In this document: in pieces, positions 57,784-64,000 of the stretch
How positions within the stretch are numbered: position 1 is the stretch's first letter
Layout: every line of letters starts with the position of its first letter
DNA from: Microbacterium sp. LWH7-1.2
GTDB lineage: Bacteria > Actinomycetota > Actinomycetes > Actinomycetales > Microbacteriaceae
Length of the DNA: 64,000 bases
Assembly: GCF_038397755.1 (NCBI RefSeq)
Contig: NZ_CP151637.1
Location: 2,294,001-2,358,000, forward strand
Direction of reading: 5' to 3'
Notes under the pieces: generated by a model
Databases searched by the model: none
What the model saw: the letters and a program-made list of their open reading frames with translations, nothing else
Told to the model about the DNA's origin: nothing
Translations under genes and position numbers: made by a program

Positions 57784-58269
57784 TCACGCGCCACGTGGCG
57801 GGTCCAAGAGCAGCGCGACACGCTCGGAGAGGTACGCCTCGAGCGGCATGAGTCCCCCGGCGGCGCTCCACCTCACGCTGGGCACGCCGTCAGCGGAGTA
57901 CAGCGGGGCGGATGCCTCGCCTCTGTCGACCGCGCCGGGCTGCAGCATCCGCCATCCGATGTGCACGGTCTCGCCCTCCGCGAAGCCGCCGCGGCGTGCG
58001 GCCGCGGCGAGCTCGGCGCGGTGTCGCTGCGATTCGGCGGCGTAGCCGCGCCGGGCCTCCTGGCGGGCACGGAGGATGTCGCCGGTCGCGAAGACGGCGT
58101 CGTCGGTGAGCAGGAGCACGCCGAGGTGCCACGCCGCGCCCCGGCGTTCGATCCGCGGTGCGCGCGCCACCCCCAGGAAACGCTTGGGCACCACCAGCTC
58201 GCCGAGGGCCTCGCGGGGCGCGCCGGCGAGCCGCGATCGTGCGGCGTCGAGAAGCTCGAGGGTGCTCAC
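57784..58269 (-). CDS. Unknown 161-residue protein coupled to the antiporter
   Basis: No family recognised. The protein is soluble, with a helical Arg/Ala-rich middle (RARQEARRGYAAESQRHRAEL) and Trp-containing ends (GAAWHLGVLLLTDDAVFATGD and SVRWSAAGGLMPLEAYL). GTG 58269 forms a GTGA overlap with the antiporter stop, so translation is coupled. It may be a regulatory or cytosolic partner of the antiporter. Confidence 0.7.
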   Translation of the reverse strand: MSTLELLDAARSRLAGAPREALGELVVPKRFLGVARAPRIERRGAAWHLGVLLLTDDAVFATGDILRARQEARRGYAAESQRHRAELAAAARRGGFAEGETVHIGWRMLQPGAVDRGEASAPLYSADGVPSVRWSAAGGLMPLEAYLSERVALLLDPPRGA

Positions 58270-59468
58270 GCCATGTCGTCCCGCAACGACGGGCTCGCCT
58301 TCAGCCGCTCGCCGCGCAGCGCCATGCCGATGAGGGGGAACAGGAGCACGGACAGCATGCCGCCCGCGACGAGCACGGTCTGCTGCGTGGTGTCGAGGAT
58401 CTTCTCGTCCACGCCGATCTGGGTGACGGCGACGATGATCGGGAGCCCGGTCGCGCCCAGGAGTGCGATCGAGAGGCGCTCGCGGCGAGACGACCCCTCC
58501 GGCGCCGCGAGGGTCGACGGCAGACCGCGGACCACGAACAGGGCGACGAGCACGACCGGCACGAGCCAGAACAGCACCGGGTCGTCGAGCAGCGACTGCA
58601 GGTCGAACGTGATGCCGGTGTAGATGAAGAAGATGGGGACGAGGAAGCCGAAGGCGACGCCTTCGATCTTGCTCTCCACGGCGTGACGGTCGTGCTCCGA
58701 TGCATCGCGCATGAGGAGGCGCCAGATGATGCCCGCGGTGAAGGCCCCGAGCAGCATGTCGAGGTCGAGGATGACGCTGAGCGCGACGAGAGCGGCGAGG
58801 ATCACGAAGACCACGCGGATCGCGAACTGCCCGGAGGTGTGCAGCGTCGAGTTGACGAACGAGTGCATCGCACCCCGCGGCACGCGGAACGCGAGCCAGA
58901 GTGCGAGGCCCGCGAAGAGCGCGAACAGCGCGAGCACGATGGTGGAGAGCCCGGGCTCGCGTCCGCCGAGGAAGATCGAGATGGCGATGAGGGGTCCGAA
59001 CTCGCCGACGGCGCCGATCGCCGCGACCGCCTTGCCGAACGGCGTGGGCAGCTCGCCGGCGTCCCGCAGGATCGGCAGGAGGGTACCGAGCGCGGTCGAG
59101 CACAGCGCGACGCCGATCACGATGGCGGCCTCACCGGGGGCGAGCAGCCAGCCCGCGGCGACGCCGGCGGCGAGGCTGAGAAGCCAGCCGAGCGACGCGC
59201 GGCGGCCGAGCCGCCCGCGGAACGACCCGAACTCGATCTCGGTGCCGGCGACGAAGAACAGCATCGCGAGGCCGAAGTTGGCCAGCGTGGCGACGAGGGG
59301 GGTGGGGCCTGTCCATCCGAGCACCGCCGGACCGATCAGGATGCCCAGCAGCAGCTCGAACACCACCACCGGCACCCGCACCCAGTGGCCGAGTGCTCGC
59401 GCCAGCAGCGGCGCGAGGACCGCCATCAGCGGGATGAGCAGGAGCGTCGCGGGTGTGAGACCGTCCAC
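58266..59468 (-). CDS. Cation/proton antiporter, CPA2 (KefB/RosB) type
   Basis: A 400-residue membrane protein with about 12 helices. ELLLGILIGPAVLGW and the unwound-helix region ALCSTALGTLLPIL match the CPA2 family; LLGAFTAGIIWRLLM and FLVPIFFIYTGITFDL are further landmarks. It has no C-terminal RCK/TrkA-N nucleotide-binding domain, unlike full-length KefB/KefC. It probably exchanges K+ or Na+ for H+. GTG start; its stop overlaps the downstream unknown gene. Confidence 0.88.
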   Translation of the reverse strand: MDGLTPATLLLIPLMAVLAPLLARALGHWVRVPVVVFELLLGILIGPAVLGWTGPTPLVATLANFGLAMLFFVAGTEIEFGSFRGRLGRRASLGWLLSLAAGVAAGWLLAPGEAAIVIGVALCSTALGTLLPILRDAGELPTPFGKAVAAIGAVGEFGPLIAISIFLGGREPGLSTIVLALFALFAGLALWLAFRVPRGAMHSFVNSTLHTSGQFAIRVVFVILAALVALSVILDLDMLLGAFTAGIIWRLLMRDASEHDRHAVESKIEGVAFGFLVPIFFIYTGITFDLQSLLDDPVLFWLVPVVLVALFVVRGLPSTLAAPEGSSRRERLSIALLGATGLPIIVAVTQIGVDEKILDTTQQTVLVAGGMLSVLLFPLIGMALRGERLKASPSLRDDMA

Positions 59469-59487
59469 GCGAACAGACTAGCCAGGG

Positions 59488-60630
59488 TCACCCCGTCGAG
59501 GAGGGCTCCAGCTGGCGCTCCGGCGGCGTCAGCTCGGCGCGGTCGCGCTGATGGCCGATGAGCGCCAGGACCACCCCGCCCGCGAGCCACACGCCGAGGA
59601 TCGTCCACTGCGCCCAGGTGGAGGCATCCGGGAAGTACATCACCGAGCGCAGCAGGTTCGCCGATGCCCCCGGCACGAAGAACTGACCCACGGCGCCCCA
59701 GGGCTCCGGGAGGAACTGCGGCGGCTGCGCCGCACCGGCGATCGGGTTCGCGATGAACATCGTGATGATCGCGCCGACCGCGATCCCCGGAGGGCCCATC
59801 AGCGCGGCGAGCCCGATGATGAGCGCGGAGGTCGCCGTCACGCCGAGGCCGAGCACCGCCGCGTTGAGCAGCCAGTCCCCGGTGAGGATGCCGAACCAGG
59901 TCTGCATCACCAGCGCGATGAGCGCGCCGGCCGCGACCCCGAAGACGAGGAGGCCCACCAGGCGGCGGACGATGCCCTGCACCAGCAGCGTCAGCAGGAT
60001 GCCGCCGAGCATGCCGCCCAGCACCATCGGGAAGACGGATGCTGCGAGCCCGGCGCCGATGCTGTCGCCGTCGGCCAGCGGCACGACGTCCGTGACGGTG
60101 ACCGTCGGGATCTCCGGAGCCGCCCCCGTAGCGCCCTCGGGGAGCTGCGGCATCTGACCTGTTTTCAGCGCCCCCACGATCGCCGTCAGCTGGTCGGTCA
60201 GCGCGGCTTTCGCCGCTGTGTCGATCTGCGACTGCATCTGGGCGGCGACGGCGCGCAGCGCCTGCGCGGCGACGGGGCTCGCTGCGGTCGCGACGAGCAC
60301 CTCCGGCTCGTCGCCCAGGAGGATCGCGCCGTACAGCGAACGGGACTCGATCTGCGATACGGCGTCGTCGCCGGAGTCGACGCCCTCGAGATCGAAGGGC
60401 GCGGGGTCCTGCTCGGCGAGCTTGTCTTCGACCGCGCTGACGGCTGCGTCCGGCCCGGCGATGCCGACGGGGAGGTTCTGGGCCTGCGAGGTGGCCGCGG
60501 GCCAGACGAAGGCCATCACGATCACGGCGACGATCACCGAGCCGACCAGGCCGAACATCGCGGCGACGCCCCACTTCGTGCGCCGGGCGGGTGCGGCATC
60601 CACCGACGCCGTCTCACGGTGAGCGTTCAT
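59488..60630 (-). CDS. ABC-2-like / YhgE-Pip-type membrane protein
   Basis: A 380-residue protein. One N-terminal membrane helix (about 23-45) is followed by an extracytoplasmic domain (50-200) with a coiled segment, then five to six helices (205-355). The layout matches ABC-2-type or YhgE/Pip-like permeases, which export drugs or lipids or take part in secretion. No ATPase gene is adjacent. It is divergent from a TetR repressor gene with two clear operators between, so its expression is probably induced by a small toxic ligand. Confidence 0.75.
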   Translation of the reverse strand: MNAHRETASVDAAPARRTKWGVAAMFGLVGSVIVAVIVMAFVWPAATSQAQNLPVGIAGPDAAVSAVEDKLAEQDPAPFDLEGVDSGDDAVSQIESRSLYGAILLGDEPEVLVATAASPVAAQALRAVAAQMQSQIDTAAKAALTDQLTAIVGALKTGQMPQLPEGATGAAPEIPTVTVTDVVPLADGDSIGAGLAASVFPMVLGGMLGGILLTLLVQGIVRRLVGLLVFGVAAGALIALVMQTWFGILTGDWLLNAAVLGLGVTATSALIIGLAALMGPPGIAVGAIITMFIANPIAGAAQPPQFLPEPWGAVGQFFVPGASANLLRSVMYFPDASTWAQWTILGVWLAGGVVLALIGHQRDRAELTPPERQLEPSSTG

Positions 60631-60646
60631 TGCGTCCTCCTAAAAA

Positions 60647-60691
60647 AGAATCGTGATTCTGTTTGTGACAATAACAGAATCGCTATTCTGT
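60647..60691. promoter_or_regulatory. Paired TetR operators between divergent genes
   Basis: AGAATC-GT-GATTCT (60647-60660) and ACAGAAT-CGCT-ATTCTGT (60674-60691) are perfect palindromes in an AT-rich 65-nt gap. Both contain the GAATC/ATTC core, so a single dimeric repressor could bind both and control both genes. Confidence 0.75.
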
Positions 60692-60695
60692 TTCC

Positions 60696-61286
60696 ATGCC
60701 CAAGGTGTCGAAGGAATACCGCGAGGCCCGCCGCGACGAGATCGCGCGCGCCGCACTGCGCGCCCTGGAGCGCAACGGCGTGCGTGACACGTCCATCGCC
60801 GACATCGTCGCGGAGTCAGGCCTGTCGACCGGTGCGATCTACTCGCACTTCACCAACAAGGCCGAGCTCGCCCGCTACGTCGTGGGGCGCTATCTGCTTC
60901 CCCGGATCGACGCCCTCGAAGGCGCGGGTCGGGGCGGCGAGATCGTGACGCCCCGCGACGCGCTCCGGGGGATGCTCTCGATGTTCGAGGACGTCGGACT
61001 GTCCCCCTCGCTCATCCTGCAGTTCTGGGGCGAGGCGATGGTCGAGCCCGGGGTCCACGACGAGATGCTCCGCACCGCTGCACACCTGCGCGCCTCCCTC
61101 GCTCTGGCGGTCGGGCCGTGGGCGCGCGCGCAGAGTTCGGACGAGAAGACGGCCGAGATCCTCGCGACCGAGACGGCCCGGTCGATCGCGGCTCTGGCGC
61201 AGGGCTACATCGCCAACAGCGCCGTGTTCGGCCCGCGCCCCGTCGAGGACTACCTCGAGAGCGCGGCCGCCGTCCTCGCGAGCTGA
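60696..61286 (+). CDS. TetR-family repressor
   Basis: A 196-residue regulator. The N-terminal helix-turn-helix is TSIADIVAESGLSTGAIYSHFTNKAEL; the ligand-binding domain (60-196) has LILQFWGEAMVEPGVHDEM. The start codon lies 5 nt after the second operator, so it surely represses itself as well as the divergent exporter. It probably senses a hydrophobic compound. Confidence 0.92.
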   Translation: MPKVSKEYREARRDEIARAALRALERNGVRDTSIADIVAESGLSTGAIYSHFTNKAELARYVVGRYLLPRIDALEGAGRGGEIVTPRDALRGMLSMFEDVGLSPSLILQFWGEAMVEPGVHDEMLRTAAHLRASLALAVGPWARAQSSDEKTAEILATETARSIAALAQGYIANSAVFGPRPVEDYLESAAAVLAS

Positions 61287-61300
61287 CCCGCCCGTGCGGC

Positions 61301-62122
61301 CTAGACGGGTCGGACCTCGGCGTCCTCGCCGCGCAGGGGCGCGGCATCCGCTGCCGTCTCGGCGTGAGCGGTCGCGGCCGTGATCTCGCGGATCGCCACG
61401 GGTGCGGTCCGGCCGGCGCTGCCGCCGCCGATCTGCGTGGCACTGCCGCCCCGGATCTGCCGGTGCAGGCGCTCCATGCGCGCGTCGAGCTCGGCGGCGG
61501 TCTCGGCCGCGTCCTTGAGGCTCTCGAGCAGCTCATCGGGCACGCGCGTCGCGTACTTGTAGTAGATCTTGTGCTCGAGGCTCGCCCAGAAGTCCATGGC
61601 GATGGTGCGGAACTGCACCTCGACCGGCACCTCGATGCGGCCGGTCGACAGGAACACCGGCACCTCGAGGATCGCGTGCAGGCTCTTGTAGCCGTTGGAC
61701 TTGGGCGACGCGATGTAGTCCTTGACGCCCCGCACCCGCACGTCGTCCTGCGCGGTGAGCAGATCGAAGAGGCGGTACACGTCGGCCGTGAAGCTGCATG
61801 TGATGCGGATGCCGGCGATGTCGGTGATGTTCCGGCGGATCGACGCGAAGTCTCCGTCGATGCCCTTGCGCTGCACCTTCTCGACGAGGCTGTCGGGCGA
61901 CTTGACGCGGCTCGAGACGTGCTCGATCGGGTTGTAGTCGTGCGTCAGCAGGAACTCGTCGCGCAGGATGCCGATCTTCGTCTCGACCTCCTGCAGGCCG
62001 AACCGGTACTCCATCATGAAGCGCTGCAGCTCGTCCCTGAGCTCCCGCAGCTCGCTCGGCGAGACCGTGATCTCGCCTTCGTCGGACGCCGTCGCGGGCA
62101 CCAGAGGTGCGGGAGTCGCCAT
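61301..62122 (-). CDS. Small alarmone synthetase-like protein (RelA/SpoT synthetase domain)
   Basis: A 273-residue protein with only the (p)ppGpp synthetase domain. Motifs are SSRVKSPDSLVEK (70-82), DIAGIRITC (101-109), SPKSNGYKSLHA and VEVQFRTIAMDFWASLEHK (168-185), with the Glu of EVQ expected to be catalytic. It resembles stand-alone synthetases of the RelQ type. The C-terminal 70 residues are helical then low-complexity Gly/Ala. ATG 62122 was chosen, with GTG 62131 as an alternative. It shares a 14-nt gap with the convergent TetR gene. Confidence 0.9.
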   Translation of the reverse strand: MATPAPLVPATASDEGEITVSPSELRELRDELQRFMMEYRFGLQEVETKIGILRDEFLLTHDYNPIEHVSSRVKSPDSLVEKVQRKGIDGDFASIRRNITDIAGIRITCSFTADVYRLFDLLTAQDDVRVRGVKDYIASPKSNGYKSLHAILEVPVFLSTGRIEVPVEVQFRTIAMDFWASLEHKIYYKYATRVPDELLESLKDAAETAAELDARMERLHRQIRGGSATQIGGGSAGRTAPVAIREITAATAHAETAADAAPLRGEDAEVRPV

Positions 62123-62196
62123 GCCGTTCACGCTAAGCGGCGGCCCTACGAGACTCCTGTGAAGAACGGATGCTGAGCCCTGGCGACGGCCGCAGG

Positions 62197-63039
62197 TCAG
62201 GCGTCATCGAGGGCCAGCTGGGCGCGCTCGGCAGCCTGCGCAGCCTCGCGGGACTTCGCAGCTGCCTCGGACCGCTCGCGCTCGACGGCGTCGAGCTTCT
62301 CGGTGGCTGCGCGCTCGTCGCCTTCGAGCGCGGCGAGATCGCGGCGGAGGTCGTCGATGCGCTCGCGGACATGGTCGACCCGTTCCTGCGCCTTGGCACG
62401 GCGGGCGTCGACACGGGCGAGCTCCCGCTCGGCCTCGTTCGCGAGACGCTCGGCCTCGCGCGCGGCCTTCTCCGCCGCCTTGCGCGCGCGGCGATCGGCG
62501 AGGTCGTCCCGCGGCGGCGGCGCCGGGATCGCGTCCGGGAGCGTCCCGCCGACGGCGTCGGCGAGCGCGGCCGGGTCGATGTCGCCGGCTTCCAGCGGCT
62601 TGACGAGCCGCGCGGTGAGGACGGCGGCCGCGGCCGCAGCATCCATCACCGCCGCATTGATCGTCGCCGCGACGTCGTCGCGCGCCGTCGCGCTCAGGGT
62701 GCCGCCCGCCTCTTCGGCGAGTCCGACCGCCTGCTTCGCGAGGGCGGCCACGAGCTGCCGCCGCTGCCGGCTGAGGCGCGAGAGCTCCGCGGCGTCGAGG
62801 TCGTCCTGGGCTTCGCGCAGGGCCGCCGACAGCTCGACCGCATCGGCGAGCTGCCCGTCGCGCGCGAGCAGGTTGACCGCCCAGGCGGAGACCGTGGGCT
62901 TGCGCAGCGCCTTGAGCCGCTTGGCCAGCACGGGTGCCGCGAGGCCTGCGCGCGCGTTGCGCGCCGCGGTGAACTCCGCCGGCGGCAGGGCGTACAGCTC
63001 GGCGGCGAGAGCGTCGAGCTCTGCGTCAACGTCGGCCAT
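62197..63039 (-). CDS. Coiled-coil protein of unknown function
   Basis: A 280-residue protein found, as I recall, in many actinobacteria without a name. The N-terminal part (1-150) is helical with LPPAEFTAARNARA and RKPTVSAWAVNLLAR. From about 195 it is a long Ala/Glu/Arg coiled coil (DLADRRARKAAEKAAREAERL). No signal peptide or membrane segment. ATG 63039 was preferred to a GTG/ATG-containing extension of 61 residues that is Arg-rich. Confidence 0.75.
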   Translation of the reverse strand: MADVDAELDALAAELYALPPAEFTAARNARAGLAAPVLAKRLKALRKPTVSAWAVNLLARDGQLADAVELSAALREAQDDLDAAELSRLSRQRRQLVAALAKQAVGLAEEAGGTLSATARDDVAATINAAVMDAAAAAAVLTARLVKPLEAGDIDPAALADAVGGTLPDAIPAPPPRDDLADRRARKAAEKAAREAERLANEAERELARVDARRAKAQERVDHVRERIDDLRRDLAALEGDERAATEKLDAVERERSEAAAKSREAAQAAERAQLALDDA

Positions 63040-63225
63040 GCGCCCATTGTGTCCCATCGCCCGACCGTTCTCAGGACCGACCGCGACGAGCGCGACCAAA
63101 CGCCGCGGTGCCGCGGCGACCGAGGGGCGCAGCATCCGGAACAGTCCTGCGAACGGTGTGGAACGCCGCAGGATCGCAATTCCGGATGCCCCGCCGCGAA
63201 GCACTCGCGACGGGGCCGCCACGGG

Positions 63226-64000
63226 TCAGACGAACTCGTAGAACCGGAAGGTCCCGAACTCGGGGATGAGGATGCGGACGTCGCTCCAGCCGGCTTCCCG
63301 TGCGTAGCCGCGCAGCGTCGACGGGCGCATCACCGTGCCGGTGCCGGCGCTGGGGCGGTGCGAGAGGCCGTCGGGCAGGCACACGAACAGGCTGAACCCG
63401 TAGAGCAGGCGCTCGAGTTCACCGGCGTCGGCGCTGAAGTGCTCCTCGGTCGCCTCGTCCATGACCACGACGGGTCCTCCTTCGCGCACCGCACGACGCG
63501 CAGCGGCGAGCACCTGGGCGGGATGCGGCATGTCGTGCAGGCACTCGAAGGCGAACACGGCGTCGAAGGGGCCGTGCTCGTGGACGAGCGCGGCATCGCA
63601 CAGCAGGAACTCGACCCGGTCGGCGACACCGGCCTCGGCGGCGTTGCGCCGGGCGATCTCGACCGACGCCTCGTCGACATCGAAGCCGACCACCGCCAGC
63701 TGCGGATACGCCTGGGCCAGCGAGATCGACGACCACCCGCCGCCGGAGCCGAGGTCGGCGATGCGGGCTCCGGGTCGCCGCAGCACGTCGTCGAGGCGAC
63801 CGACGTCGGCGAAGAGCGCCGGGACCTGCTGCAACCAGGGCCGGTTCAGGTCGGCCTGGGCCTCCCGCGCGTGCGCGCCGAGCTGCTCCCAGCTCACCCC
63901 GCCGCCCGTGCGGTACGCATCGATGAGCGCCTCCAGCTGGGTCCCGGACGCCGCAGCCATGCGAGCGAAGGGCTCCAGGTAGGCCGTGCTGGCGCGGTCG
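63226..64000 (-). CDS. Class I SAM-dependent methyltransferase, C-terminal part
   Basis: The gene runs off the right end of the window; 258 codons are visible. Motif I is IADLGSGGGWSSISLA, motif II carries the acidic GFDVDEASVEIARRN, and FAFECLHDMPHP is motif IV. Upstream residues read AYLEPFARMAAASG, typical of the longer members that carry an N-terminal winged helix before the methyltransferase fold. An internal ATG at 63960 is thus not the start. Substrate unknown; small-molecule O-methylation is most likely. Confidence 0.88.
   Translation of the reverse strand, partial: DRASTAYLEPFARMAAASGTQLEALIDAYRTGGGVSWEQLGAHAREAQADLNRPWLQQVPALFADVGRLDDVLRRPGARIADLGSGGGWSSISLAQAYPQLAVVGFDVDEASVEIARRNAAEAGVADRVEFLLCDAALVHEHGPFDAVFAFECLHDMPHPAQVLAAARRAVREGGPVVVMDEATEEHFSADAGELERLLYGFSLFVCLPDGLSHRPSAGTGTVMRPSTLRGYAREAGWSDVRILIPEFGTFRFYEFV

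Noticed and set aside
63226..63960. Complete methyltransferase gene starting at ATG 63960
   Set aside because: The frame continues upstream with typical family sequence to the end of the window, so the gene is truncated by the window edge.

Overview
The window comes from a high-GC actinobacterium, most likely a Microbacteriaceae member close to Microbacterium. This rests on strong G/C third positions, frequent GTG starts, 4-bp ATGA/GTGA overlaps, -10-like hexamers only 6 nt before start codons, and gene families common in that group (DUF6421, an F420-type luciferase-like oxidoreductase, PspC mini-proteins, an actinobacterial Lhr). No rRNA, tRNA, CRISPR array, transposase or prophage gene was seen. 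Family names come from reading motifs, not from database searches. Layout: 1-5474 holds the end of a metallo-beta-lactamase-fold protein, a MacB/FtsX-type ABC exporter, a hemerythrin protein whose 5' end looks frameshifted, and a NarL-type two-component pair. 5783-15877 is a one-direction catabolic operon: beta-ureidopropionase, dihydropyrimidinase, luciferase-like oxidoreductase, a four-gene ABC importer, a class III aminotransferase and a CoA-acylating semialdehyde dehydrogenase. It reads as uptake of a cyclic ureide or pyrimidine, ring opening, release of beta-alanine and entry into acetyl-CoA. 16032-29754 holds a lipid kinase, an Lrp regulator divergent from a DUF6421/SDR/aldolase operon, a block of tandem palindromic repeats, a DivIVA-like coiled coil, an M3 peptidase, a Nudix protein, a CHRD protein, an esterase, an ABC-F ATPase with a possible leader peptide, and two PspC mini-proteins. 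30338-35993 is lhr overlapping a Nei-type glycosylase gene. 36302-47862 is a second import and catabolism region: a polyamine-type ABC importer, an isochorismatase-fold hydrolase, an FAD amine oxidase, a cupin, a PucR regulator, and a second dehydrogenase/aminotransferase pair paralogous to the first. Several inverted repeats there share a 13-bp half-site. 48009-50344 carries a hexapeptide-repeat protein, a secreted nuclease, a DUF1304 protein and a LysR effector domain without a DNA-binding domain. The most striking locus is 50560-56037 on the minus strand: an ECF-like sigma factor, a 155-residue protein of unknown function overlapping it, a subtilisin-like protease with four perfect NPHGRT repeats, and a TPR-CHAT protease. 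An ECF-like promoter sits before the sigma gene. Two protease families and a sigma factor in one operon suggest transcription controlled by a proteolytic cascade, similar in logic to the TPR-CHAT/sigma part of type III-E CRISPR but with no CRISPR component here. The remainder (56162-64000) holds a glutamine amidotransferase, a TspO relative, an antiporter coupled to an unknown protein, a TetR/membrane exporter pair with clear operators, a small alarmone synthetase, a coiled-coil protein and the end of a methyltransferase. Two sequence-level features run through the window: a family of nested palindromic repeats with GTTGAGCG/CGCTCAAC outer arms, one half of which is translated inside lhr, and a strongly over-represented 9-mer GGATGCTGC/GCAGCATCC (27 copies counted by eye).
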